DNA of 37,235 nt, from the NCBI GenBank assembly GCA_944391225.1, contig CALXSS010000016.1, positions 1 through 37,235 of the forward strand, in the 5' to 3' direction. The notes below the pieces were generated by a model that did not search any database, was not told where the DNA came from, and worked only from the letters and a program-made list of their open reading frames with translations. This DNA is from an uncultured Clostridia bacterium. GTDB lineage: Bacteria > Bacillota > Clostridia > UBA1381. Within the stretch, counting starts at the first letter, position 1. Every line of letters begins with the position of its first letter. Position numbers and translations under genes: made by a program. Below, piece after piece: positions 1-7,243 of the stretch.

Positions 1-983
1 ATGTTTATCAAAATAAGTTTCAAGAAGATGAAACTTGCTTATTTGATATGGTTAAAGCTCGGTATACTGATCACGGCTATGAATTGTCGCAGGAAAAACA
101 AGACAGTATTCGGATTGATGTACAGTCAATTATAATGATTTATCGTGAACGTCAAGGGCAAACTGCGACCAGATTGCAAAATGCTAAGCATATTATGTTG
201 ACTTCCAATAATGTTATTGCAAATGTGTGTAAAAAATATGAGAGTAACCGAAGTCAACAATCTGGGCATATTCCTGCTTGTATATCCGCAGACTTGTTTG
301 GAGCTGTTCTATGGTTGGATAGTCCTATGCAGATGTTGGAGTATAAAAAGAAAAAATTACTTGCTGATTGCTATGCCTTTTTGAAGCCAGATAAAGGTTT
401 ACTTGAAAAGTATATAAAATCATTGGATGAAGCACGAAATGCAGATGACATTGATGAAAAGACATTCTTATTTCTGCGTACTCACAAAGTTGTGCTTGAT
501 TCTCTAATGGATATCACCAGAGGGGATTATGCTCGGTTTAATTCCAACACATATTTGGAAGTGTACGAAAATATTCAAGCAAAGGCGCAAAAGAAGTATA
601 ATGACGAAGCTGCAGCACATGAGCGGACTCAAGAAAAATTAAAGAGTCTTGAACAGAGTTCTTTAGAAGAAATAGAGTCATTAAAAGCTCGTATCTCATT
701 CATGGAAGAAAATGAAAGAAAACGTCAAGAGGACAATTTTAATAAAAAGGCTTCTCGTTGGGGTTGGATTGTCACACTTATATTTGCTGGGATTCCATAT
801 CTTTTGTTAATAGTAGGCATAGAGATTTTCAAAACGCAATTTGCTGACGTTTCGTGGCGCTCGGCTTACGGTATAGCCGGAGCGGTTATTGCCACAGCCA
901 TAGCAGGTGTTATATTTGCTACAGGAAAAAAATGGTGCTTCAATAAAGTTCGAGCTGTCATAAAAAAGGAGATGAATCTATAA
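1..983 (+). CDS. Coiled-coil membrane protein, 5' end outside window (partial)
   Basis: The frame is open to the left window edge: in-frame sense codons precede the first ATG at 48, so the true start probably lies outside. The visible part holds about 325 residues. Counting from the ATG at 48, a mixed alpha/beta-looking region comes first, containing a HIMLTSNN stretch near residue 48 that faintly recalls the strand-end of PIN-like nucleases. Next is a charged helical coiled coil (about 175-230), then two hydrophobic membrane segments (about 236-262 and 272-292) and a basic cytoplasmic tail. I do not recognise the family. Isoleucine is mostly ATT and leucine often TTG, whereas the genes to the right strongly prefer ATA and CTT/CTG, which suggests recent acquisition. 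A hairpin terminator follows the stop. A role in defence or a mobile island is a guess only. Confidence 0.7.
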   Translation, partial: VYQNKFQEDETCLFDMVKARYTDHGYELSQEKQDSIRIDVQSIIMIYRERQGQTATRLQNAKHIMLTSNNVIANVCKKYESNRSQQSGHIPACISADLFGAVLWLDSPMQMLEYKKKKLLADCYAFLKPDKGLLEKYIKSLDEARNADDIDEKTFLFLRTHKVVLDSLMDITRGDYARFNSNTYLEVYENIQAKAQKKYNDEAAAHERTQEKLKSLEQSSLEEIESLKARISFMEENERKRQEDNFNKKASRWGWIVTLIFAGIPYLLLIVGIEIFKTQFADVSWRSAYGIAGAVIATAIAGVIFATGKKWCFNKVRAVIKKEMNL

Positions 984-991
984 TCCACAAT

Positions 992-1026
992 AAAGGTGAC
1001 CAAATATAAAAATTGGTCGCCTTTTG
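992..1026 (+). terminator. Rho-independent terminator after the partial membrane gene
   Basis: A 12-bp stem (992-1003 with 1013-1024, one G-U pair) is closed by an A/T-rich loop and followed by a short T run. It begins 9 bases after the stop codon. Confidence 0.75.
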
Positions 1027-1029
1027 CTA

Positions 1030-1386
1030 TGCTAACTTTTGCGTTCAATGTATCTTTGACGCATTGCCGTCCCTGCCGCAGCAGCGTAGCGAGGAAATTT
1101 ATATGCGAGCGAACGCGGTATTTTTGCTCGTCACATCACAGCGCGGTTTGGGATTCTTGTATGGTTACTGCAAAAATGGAGAGCAGGTGCTGTGACATTT
1201 TCGAAAGATGATCGGGCATAGGAAAACGCAGCTTTTCTGTGTGAGCAGGTAACATTTGCCGGGATTTTTTTCGGTGTATAAAGAGTTACTATTAGGACTG
1301 GGACAGCTCTTGAGATGGTCGCATTATTTGAAAATACCGATGCAGCGAAGCTGAATGAAATATAAATTGAAAATCTTCTAAAGCTA
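1030..1386. other. Gene-poor spacer, possible degraded island edge
   Basis: About 360 bp between the terminator of the first gene and the rodA promoter. Only short overlapping frames occur (60-71 codons) and none has a convincing ribosome-binding site or recognisable product. Positions 1060-1150 are more G+C-rich than their surroundings, with gcgaacgcg-like words. This resembles decayed mobile-element sequence more than a normal spacer, but no inverted ends or target duplication could be assigned. Confidence 0.4.
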
Positions 1387-1415
1387 TTGATTTTTTTGAT
1401 TTAATAAGCTATAAT
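1387..1415 (+). promoter_or_regulatory. Promoter of rodA
   Basis: TTGATT (1387-1392), a 17-nt spacer and a perfect TATAAT (1410-1415). It lies about 60 bp upstream of the rodA start. Confidence 0.75.
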
Positions 1416-1478
1416 AAGAATAGTTTGTAAATAACTGCGGAGGTTATGAGATAAATAGATTAATAAGAGGTGTATTGA

Positions 1479-2618
1479 TTGAAAAATGATAAGTTTGTGA
1501 GCCGCAGTGTTCGCGCTATTATGACAAAGGAATTTGACTGGTTTTTATTCCTGCTTACCATATTGATCGCCGGAATAGGAATAGTAGTCATATATTCGGC
1601 TACAAGAACGACAGGAACAAACTCAAGCGTTATAGTACAATCGGTTTCGTTTGGTCTGGGCGTGGCTGCTATGATCGGATTGTGTTTTTTTGACTATGAG
1701 CAGTTTGGCAATTTCGTGAAGTATATTTATATGTTTGCAGTGTTTATTCTTATTTTGGTTCTTATATTCGGTACCTCGGGCGATTGGGGAGCGAGGAGCT
1801 GGATAAGAATAGGCTCTATAGGCTTTCAGCCTGCGGAGCTGGCAAAGATATGCTTTATACTGACCTTTTCATATCATCTTGAAAAGGCTGAAAAGATGGT
1901 GAACAGCCCTAAGATACTGCTTGGACTGATAATCCATATGGGAGTGCTGCTTGTGCTTATCCTTATGGAACCGGATATGGGAAGTGCGTTCGTGTTTATG
2001 TTTATGTTCGCGTGCATGCTTTTTGTGGCAAAGCTTTCATATAAATATATAATACCAATTATGATAGCAGGCGCGGCGTCGCTGCCGTTGATATACAAAT
2101 ATGTTCTGGATGAATATCAGCAGCAGAGGATCAATGTGTTCTTTGATCCGAATATAGACCCGAGCGGTGATGGATATAATGTTATACAGTCTAAAATCGC
2201 AGTTGGTTCCGGACAACTGTGGGGCAGAGGCTATCTTGAAGGCACGCAGAATCAGATGGGATACCTGCCTACAAAGAGCACTGACTTTATTTTTAGTGTA
2301 TTGTCAGAGGAGTTTGGCTTTATAGGCGCAATGATAGTGGTGTGTCTTTTGTTCCTGCTCATATACAGATGCTTTAAGGTGGCAAAGAAAGCAGATAACA
2401 GTTATGGAAGGTATATATGTACAGGCGTGGGCGCAATGCTGTTGTTCCATGTTTTTGAAAATGTTGGTATGTGTATAGGTCTTATGCCGGTAACAGGTAT
2501 ACCACTGCCGTTCATAAGCTATGGAGGTACATCGCTGCTTACGAATATGATAGCAATTGGTCTTGTACTGAGTGTGACTTACCATAATAAACCAAGAGCG
2601 AGGGTTGATGTATATTGA
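1479..2618 (+). CDS. rodA: Rod-shape-determining glycosyltransferase RodA (SEDS family)
   Basis: A 379-residue polytopic SEDS protein. RodA polymerises lipid II into glycan strands with a class B penicillin-binding protein during side-wall growth. About ten membrane segments are visible. Family motifs include the GYNVIQSKIAVGSGQLWG block, the KSTDFIFSVLSEEFGFIG loop, and the C-terminal GLMPVTGIPLPFISYGGTS signature. The IQSKIA...GTQNQ wording fits RodA better than FtsW or SpoVE. The start is TTG at 1479, chosen because AGAGG at 1466-1470 sits 8 nt upstream; an internal ATG at codon 15 is the alternative. It is monocistronic, with its own promoter and an unrelated secreted-enzyme gene downstream. 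Confidence 0.88.
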   Translation: MKNDKFVSRSVRAIMTKEFDWFLFLLTILIAGIGIVVIYSATRTTGTNSSVIVQSVSFGLGVAAMIGLCFFDYEQFGNFVKYIYMFAVFILILVLIFGTSGDWGARSWIRIGSIGFQPAELAKICFILTFSYHLEKAEKMVNSPKILLGLIIHMGVLLVLILMEPDMGSAFVFMFMFACMLFVAKLSYKYIIPIMIAGAASLPLIYKYVLDEYQQQRINVFFDPNIDPSGDGYNVIQSKIAVGSGQLWGRGYLEGTQNQMGYLPTKSTDFIFSVLSEEFGFIGAMIVVCLLFLLIYRCFKVAKKADNSYGRYICTGVGAMLLFHVFENVGMCIGLMPVTGIPLPFISYGGTSLLTNMIAIGLVLSVTYHNKPRARVDVY

Positions 2619-2701
2619 TTTAGTAGTGTTAAATTGTATAAAAAACGCTGAAATTTGAACAAAAAAATTGCAAAAAACCACTTTAAAAATTGACTGTATT
2701 G

Positions 2702-2710
2702 TGATATAAT
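2702..2710 (+). promoter_or_regulatory. Extended -10 promoter of the rhamnogalacturonan lyase gene
   Basis: TGA-TATAAT (2702-2710) is a perfect -10 with the TGN extension. No good -35 sits at 17 nt; a TTGACT at 2690 is only 9 nt away and cannot pair with this -10. The AAAGGAG ribosome-binding site is at 2773-2779. Confidence 0.6.
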
Positions 2711-2789
2711 ACAAGTGTAAGAATGTAATGGTTGATAATGCTATGCAGGATTTAATAACTATAGGGAGTAAGAAAGGAGCAAACAAGCT

Positions 2790-5570
2790 ATGAAAAATGC
2801 CAGGAGGAACCTTAAGAGATTAGGGGCAGTCTCATTGGTTCTTGCACAGATTGCAGCAACAGGTATTATGCTGCCTACAACAGCAGGTGCATTTGCCGGT
2901 TCCGCGATTACAAGGAACATGGAAAATCTCGACAGAGGTGTTGTTGCAGTACAGACTGAGGAGGGAGTATACCTTTCATGGAGAAGACTTGCTACAGAAA
3001 GTGCTGATACAAACTTTGAGGTTTACAGAAACAAGGAAAAAATAACGGAAGGTGCAATAACAAACTATGTTGACAGCGCCGGCACAATAAACGATTTTTA
3101 TACAATTGTATGCAATGGTACAATGTCAGAATCTGTAGCTGTTCTTGATAACAACTATATAGAGATACCGCTTCACGATACACCTGATTATGATGGTGAT
3201 GCTGTTATGAGCCGTGATGGTATCACATATGGATATTATATGCCGGGCGATTCGACATATGGTGATCTTGACGGTGACGGAGAATACGAGATAGTAATGC
3301 TGTGGAATCCGTCAGATGCAAAGGATGCTGCAACAGGCGGCAGAACCGGTAAGGTATATATGGATGCATATAAGCTTGACGGTACATTTATGTGGCGAAT
3401 AGACATGGGTTGGAATATCCGTGCAGGCGCACATGATACACAGCTTTGCGTAGCAGACTTTGATAATGATGGTCGTTCAGAGGTCATGGTAAGAACAGCT
3501 GATGGAACTATCGATGGTCAGGGCAAGATGATAGGTGACGCAAGCAGAGGTGAAACATATGAGGCTTCATGGGCAGCTCTTAACGGCGGTAAAAACCTCC
3601 AGGGTCCATTGTATGTTACATGCTTTGATGGTGAAACAGGTGCAGCCATAGATACTGTAGACTATTTCCCGAACAACTCAGTTGGTTCAATGACAACCTC
3701 ACTTTCGTTCGGTGATGACTTTGGTAACCGTTCAGAAAGATATAATGCTACAATAGCATATCTTGATGGAACAACACCATCAGCAGTATTCTGCCGTGGT
3801 TATTACATGGGTAAGAACGGTCAGCAGAGAATGGGTGCCGCAGCATACAGCCTTAAGGGTGGAAAGCTTAGCATGGACTGGAGCTTTGATACTAATGATG
3901 GTTCAAATGCTGGTTATGTAGGAAATGGTAACCATAATGTTGAGGCTGCTGATCTTGATGGCGATGGCTGTGATGAAATCGTAATAGGAGCTCTTGTATG
4001 GGATAATGATGGTTCTGTACTTTGGTGCTCAACTCTTGGTCACGGCGATGCTATGCACGTAGGTGATTTCACACCTGAAAATGAGGGTCTTGAGGTTATG
4101 CTTGCTCATGAAGAGGCAGGTCAGGATATCACTGCACTGGGATTAAACGAAGCAATTGGTATTGATCCGAATGCTACTGAGATGAATTGGGGTATCACAC
4201 TTCAGGATGGAAAGACAGGAAAGTTTATTCAGGCTTATCAGGGTACAAAGGATACAGGACGTGGTATGATCGGTAACATCGGTTACGGAGATTCGTATTA
4301 TGTAATGTGGGGTGCAGCAAGCACAGGCTACCATGATAATAAAGGTGAGGATCTTGGAGATTTAAAGCTTGCAATGAATGGTCGTATCTATTGGGATGGC
4401 GATCTTCAGGATGAGCTTCAGGATCATGTTACAATATCAAAGTGGAACGACTCAACAAAGCAGGTTGATACATTGTTTGCACCGGAAGATGCACACTCGA
4501 TCAACGGTACAAAGGGTAATTTAAATGCTCAGGGCGATTTGTTTGGTGACTGGAGAGAAGAATTTGTATCATATGTTATAAAGTCAGAGGATACTCAGAC
4601 AGAGAATATGACAGTTACAGGTTCATTCGGCAAGCAGATCGATGTTGAGGTAAGCAAGACAAAGTATCAGTATGCATTAAGAGTATATACAACTACTATA
4701 CCGACAGAATATAATTTCTATACACTTGCACATGATGATGTTTACAGAAATTCATCGGGCGCATATAACAACTGCTATAACCAGCCGCCTCATATAAGCT
4801 GGTATATGAACGATAAGATTGAGGGATCACAGTACACAACTCAGCCGGCAGCAAATGTAAAGCTTGTTTCAAACAAGTATACAGCAGCAGGCTTTGATGC
4901 AGCTAAGCTCCCGGATCAGGGTTCAGGCAGAGTATGGACACCTGGTGGTTCATCATCTGAAGGCACAGAGGGTACAGAAGGAACAGAAGGTACAGGTTCA
5001 ACAGGAATTGGCGGAGCAGTTTCAGGAATAACAGCTTCACCGGGACTTGGATATTTCTATGATTGTGTATATCATTGGTCAAGACCTAATATCGACACAT
5101 TACATTCACTTGGCTATGTAGACGGAGTATCAGAGAACATGTTTAATCCTGATGCTACTATTACAAAGGGTGAATTCCTTAAGATAATAGTTGCAGCGTT
5201 AGGACTTGAAGTTGGTTCAGCGCCGGAGGGCAGTAATTGGGCAGTACCGTACTATGCTGCTGCCGTGAAAGCAGGAATACTTCCGCAGGGCATGGATATG
5301 AAAGCTACAGAGCTTGATCAGGTAATAACTCGAGAGGAAATGGCAGCCCTTGTATGTGCAGCTGCAATATCAAAGGGAATGTCAGTTGATCCTACAGCGG
5401 TAGAATTTACAGATGCAGATTCAATTTCAGATTGGGCTAAGACATATGTATATGAAGCAGCTAATCTGGGAATAATTGAGGGCTATGACGATCTGTCATT
5501 CAATCCGCAGGGAACAGCAACAAGAGCGGAAGCATGTGCGATGCTCGCGAGACTTGTTGTTCAGTTCTGA
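2790..5570 (+). CDS. Secreted rhamnogalacturonan lyase (PL11) with SLH anchor
   Basis: A 926-residue exported enzyme expected to cleave rhamnogalacturonan-I, the branched backbone of pectin, by beta-elimination. A signal peptide (residues 1 to about 36, basic N-terminus, hydrophobic core, AGAFA before the cut) leads into the PL11 module (about 43-720). The LDRGVVAV...LSWRRLATE opening is typical of YesW/YesX-type lyases. Three DxDxDG calcium loops of the beta-propeller are visible near 159, 223 and 391. A short EGT-repeat linker (about 725-745) joins three SLH repeats (about 755-926; ITKGEF, ITREEM and ATRAEAC motifs) that should bind cell-wall polysaccharide. The lyase would therefore stay on the cell surface. 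No dockerin or separate carbohydrate-binding module is seen. It is followed by a strong terminator, so it is likely monocistronic. No pectin regulator or transporter lies nearby. Confidence 0.88.
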   Translation: MKNARRNLKRLGAVSLVLAQIAATGIMLPTTAGAFAGSAITRNMENLDRGVVAVQTEEGVYLSWRRLATESADTNFEVYRNKEKITEGAITNYVDSAGTINDFYTIVCNGTMSESVAVLDNNYIEIPLHDTPDYDGDAVMSRDGITYGYYMPGDSTYGDLDGDGEYEIVMLWNPSDAKDAATGGRTGKVYMDAYKLDGTFMWRIDMGWNIRAGAHDTQLCVADFDNDGRSEVMVRTADGTIDGQGKMIGDASRGETYEASWAALNGGKNLQGPLYVTCFDGETGAAIDTVDYFPNNSVGSMTTSLSFGDDFGNRSERYNATIAYLDGTTPSAVFCRGYYMGKNGQQRMGAAAYSLKGGKLSMDWSFDTNDGSNAGYVGNGNHNVEAADLDGDGCDEIVIGALVWDNDGSVLWCSTLGHGDAMHVGDFTPENEGLEVMLAHEEAGQDITALGLNEAIGIDPNATEMNWGITLQDGKTGKFIQAYQGTKDTGRGMIGNIGYGDSYYVMWGAASTGYHDNKGEDLGDLKLAMNGRIYWDGDLQDELQDHVTISKWNDSTKQVDTLFAPEDAHSINGTKGNLNAQGDLFGDWREEFVSYVIKSEDTQTENMTVTGSFGKQIDVEVSKTKYQYALRVYTTTIPTEYNFYTLAHDDVYRNSSGAYNNCYNQPPHISWYMNDKIEGSQYTTQPAANVKLVSNKYTAAGFDAAKLPDQGSGRVWTPGGSSSEGTEGTEGTEGTGSTGIGGAVSGITASPGLGYFYDCVYHWSRPNIDTLHSLGYVDGVSENMFNPDATITKGEFLKIIVAALGLEVGSAPEGSNWAVPYYAAAVKAGILPQGMDMKATELDQVITREEMAALVCAAAISKGMSVDPTAVEFTDADSISDWAKTYVYEAANLGIIEGYDDLSFNPQGTATRAEACAMLARLVVQF

Positions 5571-5607
5571 TAAATAATATTATTTGACATAATATTTAAC
5601 GAATTAG

Positions 5608-5646
5608 ATACGGCAGCGGATATTGTATCCTCTGCCGTATTGCTTT
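5608..5646 (+). terminator. Terminator of the rhamnogalacturonan lyase gene
   Basis: ATACGGCAG (5608-5616) pairs perfectly with CTGCCGTAT (5632-5640), followed by a T-rich tail. Confidence 0.75.
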
Positions 5647-5846
5647 GATTGGATAGAACTATGAGTTTAATATCAAACATTGTGGCACATGCTTATATAT
5701 AGCCTATGCATAAGCGATTGTGGAAAAAGCATAGTATGGCTTTTATCAAGATCAGGGTAGAATAACGGTGTGTTTAGTCTGATGTAGATCAACAGTCTGA
5801 TCTCAAATGTATATTAAATCAGATACAAAAAATAATATAAAAGGTA
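5647..5846. other. Spacer upstream of the CAP-domain gene, with short repeats
   Basis: No gene. It holds an imperfect hairpin (GCTTAT...ATAAGC, about 5692-5715). It also holds two copies of AGTCTGAT (5776-5783 and 5794-5801) spaced 18 nt apart, upstream of the next promoter. These could be regulator sites, but nothing identifies the regulator. Confidence 0.3.
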
Positions 5847-5875
5847 TTGTATCTTGTTGAAAAATAGTGTATAAT
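5847..5875 (+). promoter_or_regulatory. Promoter of the CAP-domain gene
   Basis: TTGTAT (5847-5852), 17-nt spacer, TATAAT (5870-5875). The AGGAG ribosome-binding site is at 5896-5900, ahead of the ATG at 5908. Confidence 0.7.
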
Positions 5876-5907
5876 AGCAGTGAGAACGAAGGATTAGGAG
5901 AGAGTAA

Positions 5908-6717
5908 ATGAGACGTCTAATATCGGCAGTGGCAGCTGCGACAGTATTATTTTGCGTGAATACAGCATATGCGGATGATGTAAATAATATTTACCTTAAT
6001 GGATCACCGGTCGATTTTGTGAAAACCGGGTTCAGTTATTCGGAGGTAATGCTTCCGGCGCGCTCTTTGTTTGAAGCAGCCGGATTTACTGTGCAGTGGT
6101 TTGAAGAGGATAAGCGCGTAACAGCATTTAATACTGATTTTAATATTACCATGTTTGCGGAAGACGATCATATATATATCAATAAGATAGGGTACTTGAC
6201 TGCTGAAAAGATGTCTATTGTTAATGGTGTATTTTCTATCCCGCTAAATGCCGCGGCGCAGGCGCTTGACGCGGTCATTCTGTATGAGGATAACGAAATA
6301 ACTCTTACAAGCAGTATGGCGGTAGATACATCCGGCTGGGCATACGATGCGTTCGTATTGGTAAATGAGGAACGAGAAAAAAATGGTTTGAGTCCGCTTA
6401 TTTGGAACAGCGAGCTTGTGGGACTTGCAGAGCAGCACTGTACAGATATGATAACTCGGAATTATTTTTCACATTACACACCTGAGGGCTTTACTCCATT
6501 TGACCGAATGCGTCAGTATGGAATAAGATACAGTGCAGCAGCAGAAAATCTTGCGGCTGGTCAACCAACACCTGAAAGCGTGGTCAATGCATGGATGGAG
6601 AGCGATGGACATCGCAGCAATATATTGAATGCTGAGTTAAAGGAAGCAGGCATCGCGTTTGTGCGCGGCGGCGAGTATGGCATATATTGGGCTCAGGAAT
6701 TTGCGACTACTAAATAA
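5908..6717 (+). CDS. Secreted CAP-domain (SCP/YkwD-like) protein with copper-amine-oxidase-like N-terminal domain
   Basis: A 269-residue exported protein. A signal peptide (about 1-22, ending AYA) is followed by a copper-amine-oxidase-like stalk domain (about 26-136; LNGSPV...VMLPARSLFEAAGFTVQW), a common wall-binding or scaffold module in Firmicutes. A CAP domain follows (about 146-266), with the conserved AEQHC histidine, the AAENLAAG glutamate and the DGHRSNILN histidine. CAP proteins of the YkwD type are widespread in spore formers; their biochemical role is unsettled. The catalytic-looking His/Glu residues are all present. It has its own promoter and no operon partner. The SLH enzyme upstream is also surface-directed, but nothing beyond adjacency links the two. 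Confidence 0.85.
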   Translation: MRRLISAVAAATVLFCVNTAYADDVNNIYLNGSPVDFVKTGFSYSEVMLPARSLFEAAGFTVQWFEEDKRVTAFNTDFNITMFAEDDHIYINKIGYLTAEKMSIVNGVFSIPLNAAAQALDAVILYEDNEITLTSSMAVDTSGWAYDAFVLVNEEREKNGLSPLIWNSELVGLAEQHCTDMITRNYFSHYTPEGFTPFDRMRQYGIRYSAAAENLAAGQPTPESVVNAWMESDGHRSNILNAELKEAGIAFVRGGEYGIYWAQEFATTK

Positions 6718-6726
6718 AAGGATAAG

Positions 6727-6861
6727 AGGCTGAGGCTGTTGCAAAAACTCAACGAGTTTGCAACAGCCTCGCGTGGCTTTAGAAAAAGTGCAAAACGGAC
6801 GAAACTAAGGCGTGCAGCCCCGTTGCCCTGTGGTATGCACATTTTTCTGCAGCCTCAGCCT
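6727..6861. repeat. Nested palindromic element between convergent genes
   Basis: An inner stem-loop (6732-6770; GAGGCTGTTGCAAA paired with TTTGCAACAGCCTC, loop closed by CTC-AAC-GAG) sits inside an outer 12-bp inverted repeat, AGGCTGAGGCTG (6727-6738) with CAGCCTCAGCCT (6850-6861). The outer right arm is followed by a TTTTGTTTTT tail on the + strand. GTGCA/TGCAC and CAAAACGG/CCGTTG can pair between them. A relative of the inner hairpin lies at 13840-13878. The element may terminate the CAP gene and the spore-protein gene, which converge here, or it may be a dispersed repeat. Confidence 0.6.
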
Positions 6862-6882
6862 TTTGTTTTTGCGAAAAAACAG

Positions 6883-7065
6883 TTACTGCGACTGCTTCAT
6901 ATTCTCTTCATAGTGCTTTATCATTTTCTTGACCATCTGACCGCCAACAGAGCCTGCCTGCTTAGAGGTAAGATCGCCGTTGTAATTCTGGCTGAGGTCT
7001 ACGCCCATCTCGCGAGCCGCTTCCATCTTGAACTGTTCCATTGCAGCTTTTGACTTTTTTGACAT
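6883..7065 (-). CDS. Alpha/beta-type small acid-soluble spore protein (SASP)
   Basis: A 60-residue protein of the family that coats DNA in dormant spores, protecting it from UV and heat, and is degraded by the Gpr protease at germination. The diagnostic C-terminal half is clear (DLTSKQAGSVGGQMVKKMI, about 31-49), as is the first helix (FKMEAAREMGVDL, about 12-24) around the usual Gpr cut site. The start at 7065 is preferred over the longer frame from 7119 because AGGAGG (7074-7079) sits 8 nt before it. The gene stands alone, convergent with the CAP gene. Family members are normally read by forespore sigma factors; I could not assign a sigma-G promoter upstream. Confidence 0.92.
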   Translation of the reverse strand: MSKKSKAAMEQFKMEAAREMGVDLSQNYNGDLTSKQAGSVGGQMVKKMIKHYEENMKQSQ

Positions 7066-7243
7066 TTTATTTTCCTCCTGTACTTGTATATTTACGACAG
7101 ATTTATCTGACAAAAGCATAAGTGCATTTGACGGATAAAACAGCGGTTAAATGCTGAATGCTGCCGTAACCAATATTGTTTCGGGATTTGCTTCCCGATA
7201 ATATGATGTGCAAACACAGAAAAAATATAACATGAATTATTTG

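Noticed and set aside
996..1211. Short frames on the + strand after the first gene (60-71 codons)
   Set aside because: They start within a terminator hairpin, lack a convincing ribosome-binding site and give low-complexity, Cys/Arg-rich products without any recognisable family.
2690..2695. TTGACT as the -35 of the rhamnogalacturonan lyase promoter
   Set aside because: It is only 9 nt from the TATAAT. The TGN extension makes an extended -10 promoter the better reading.
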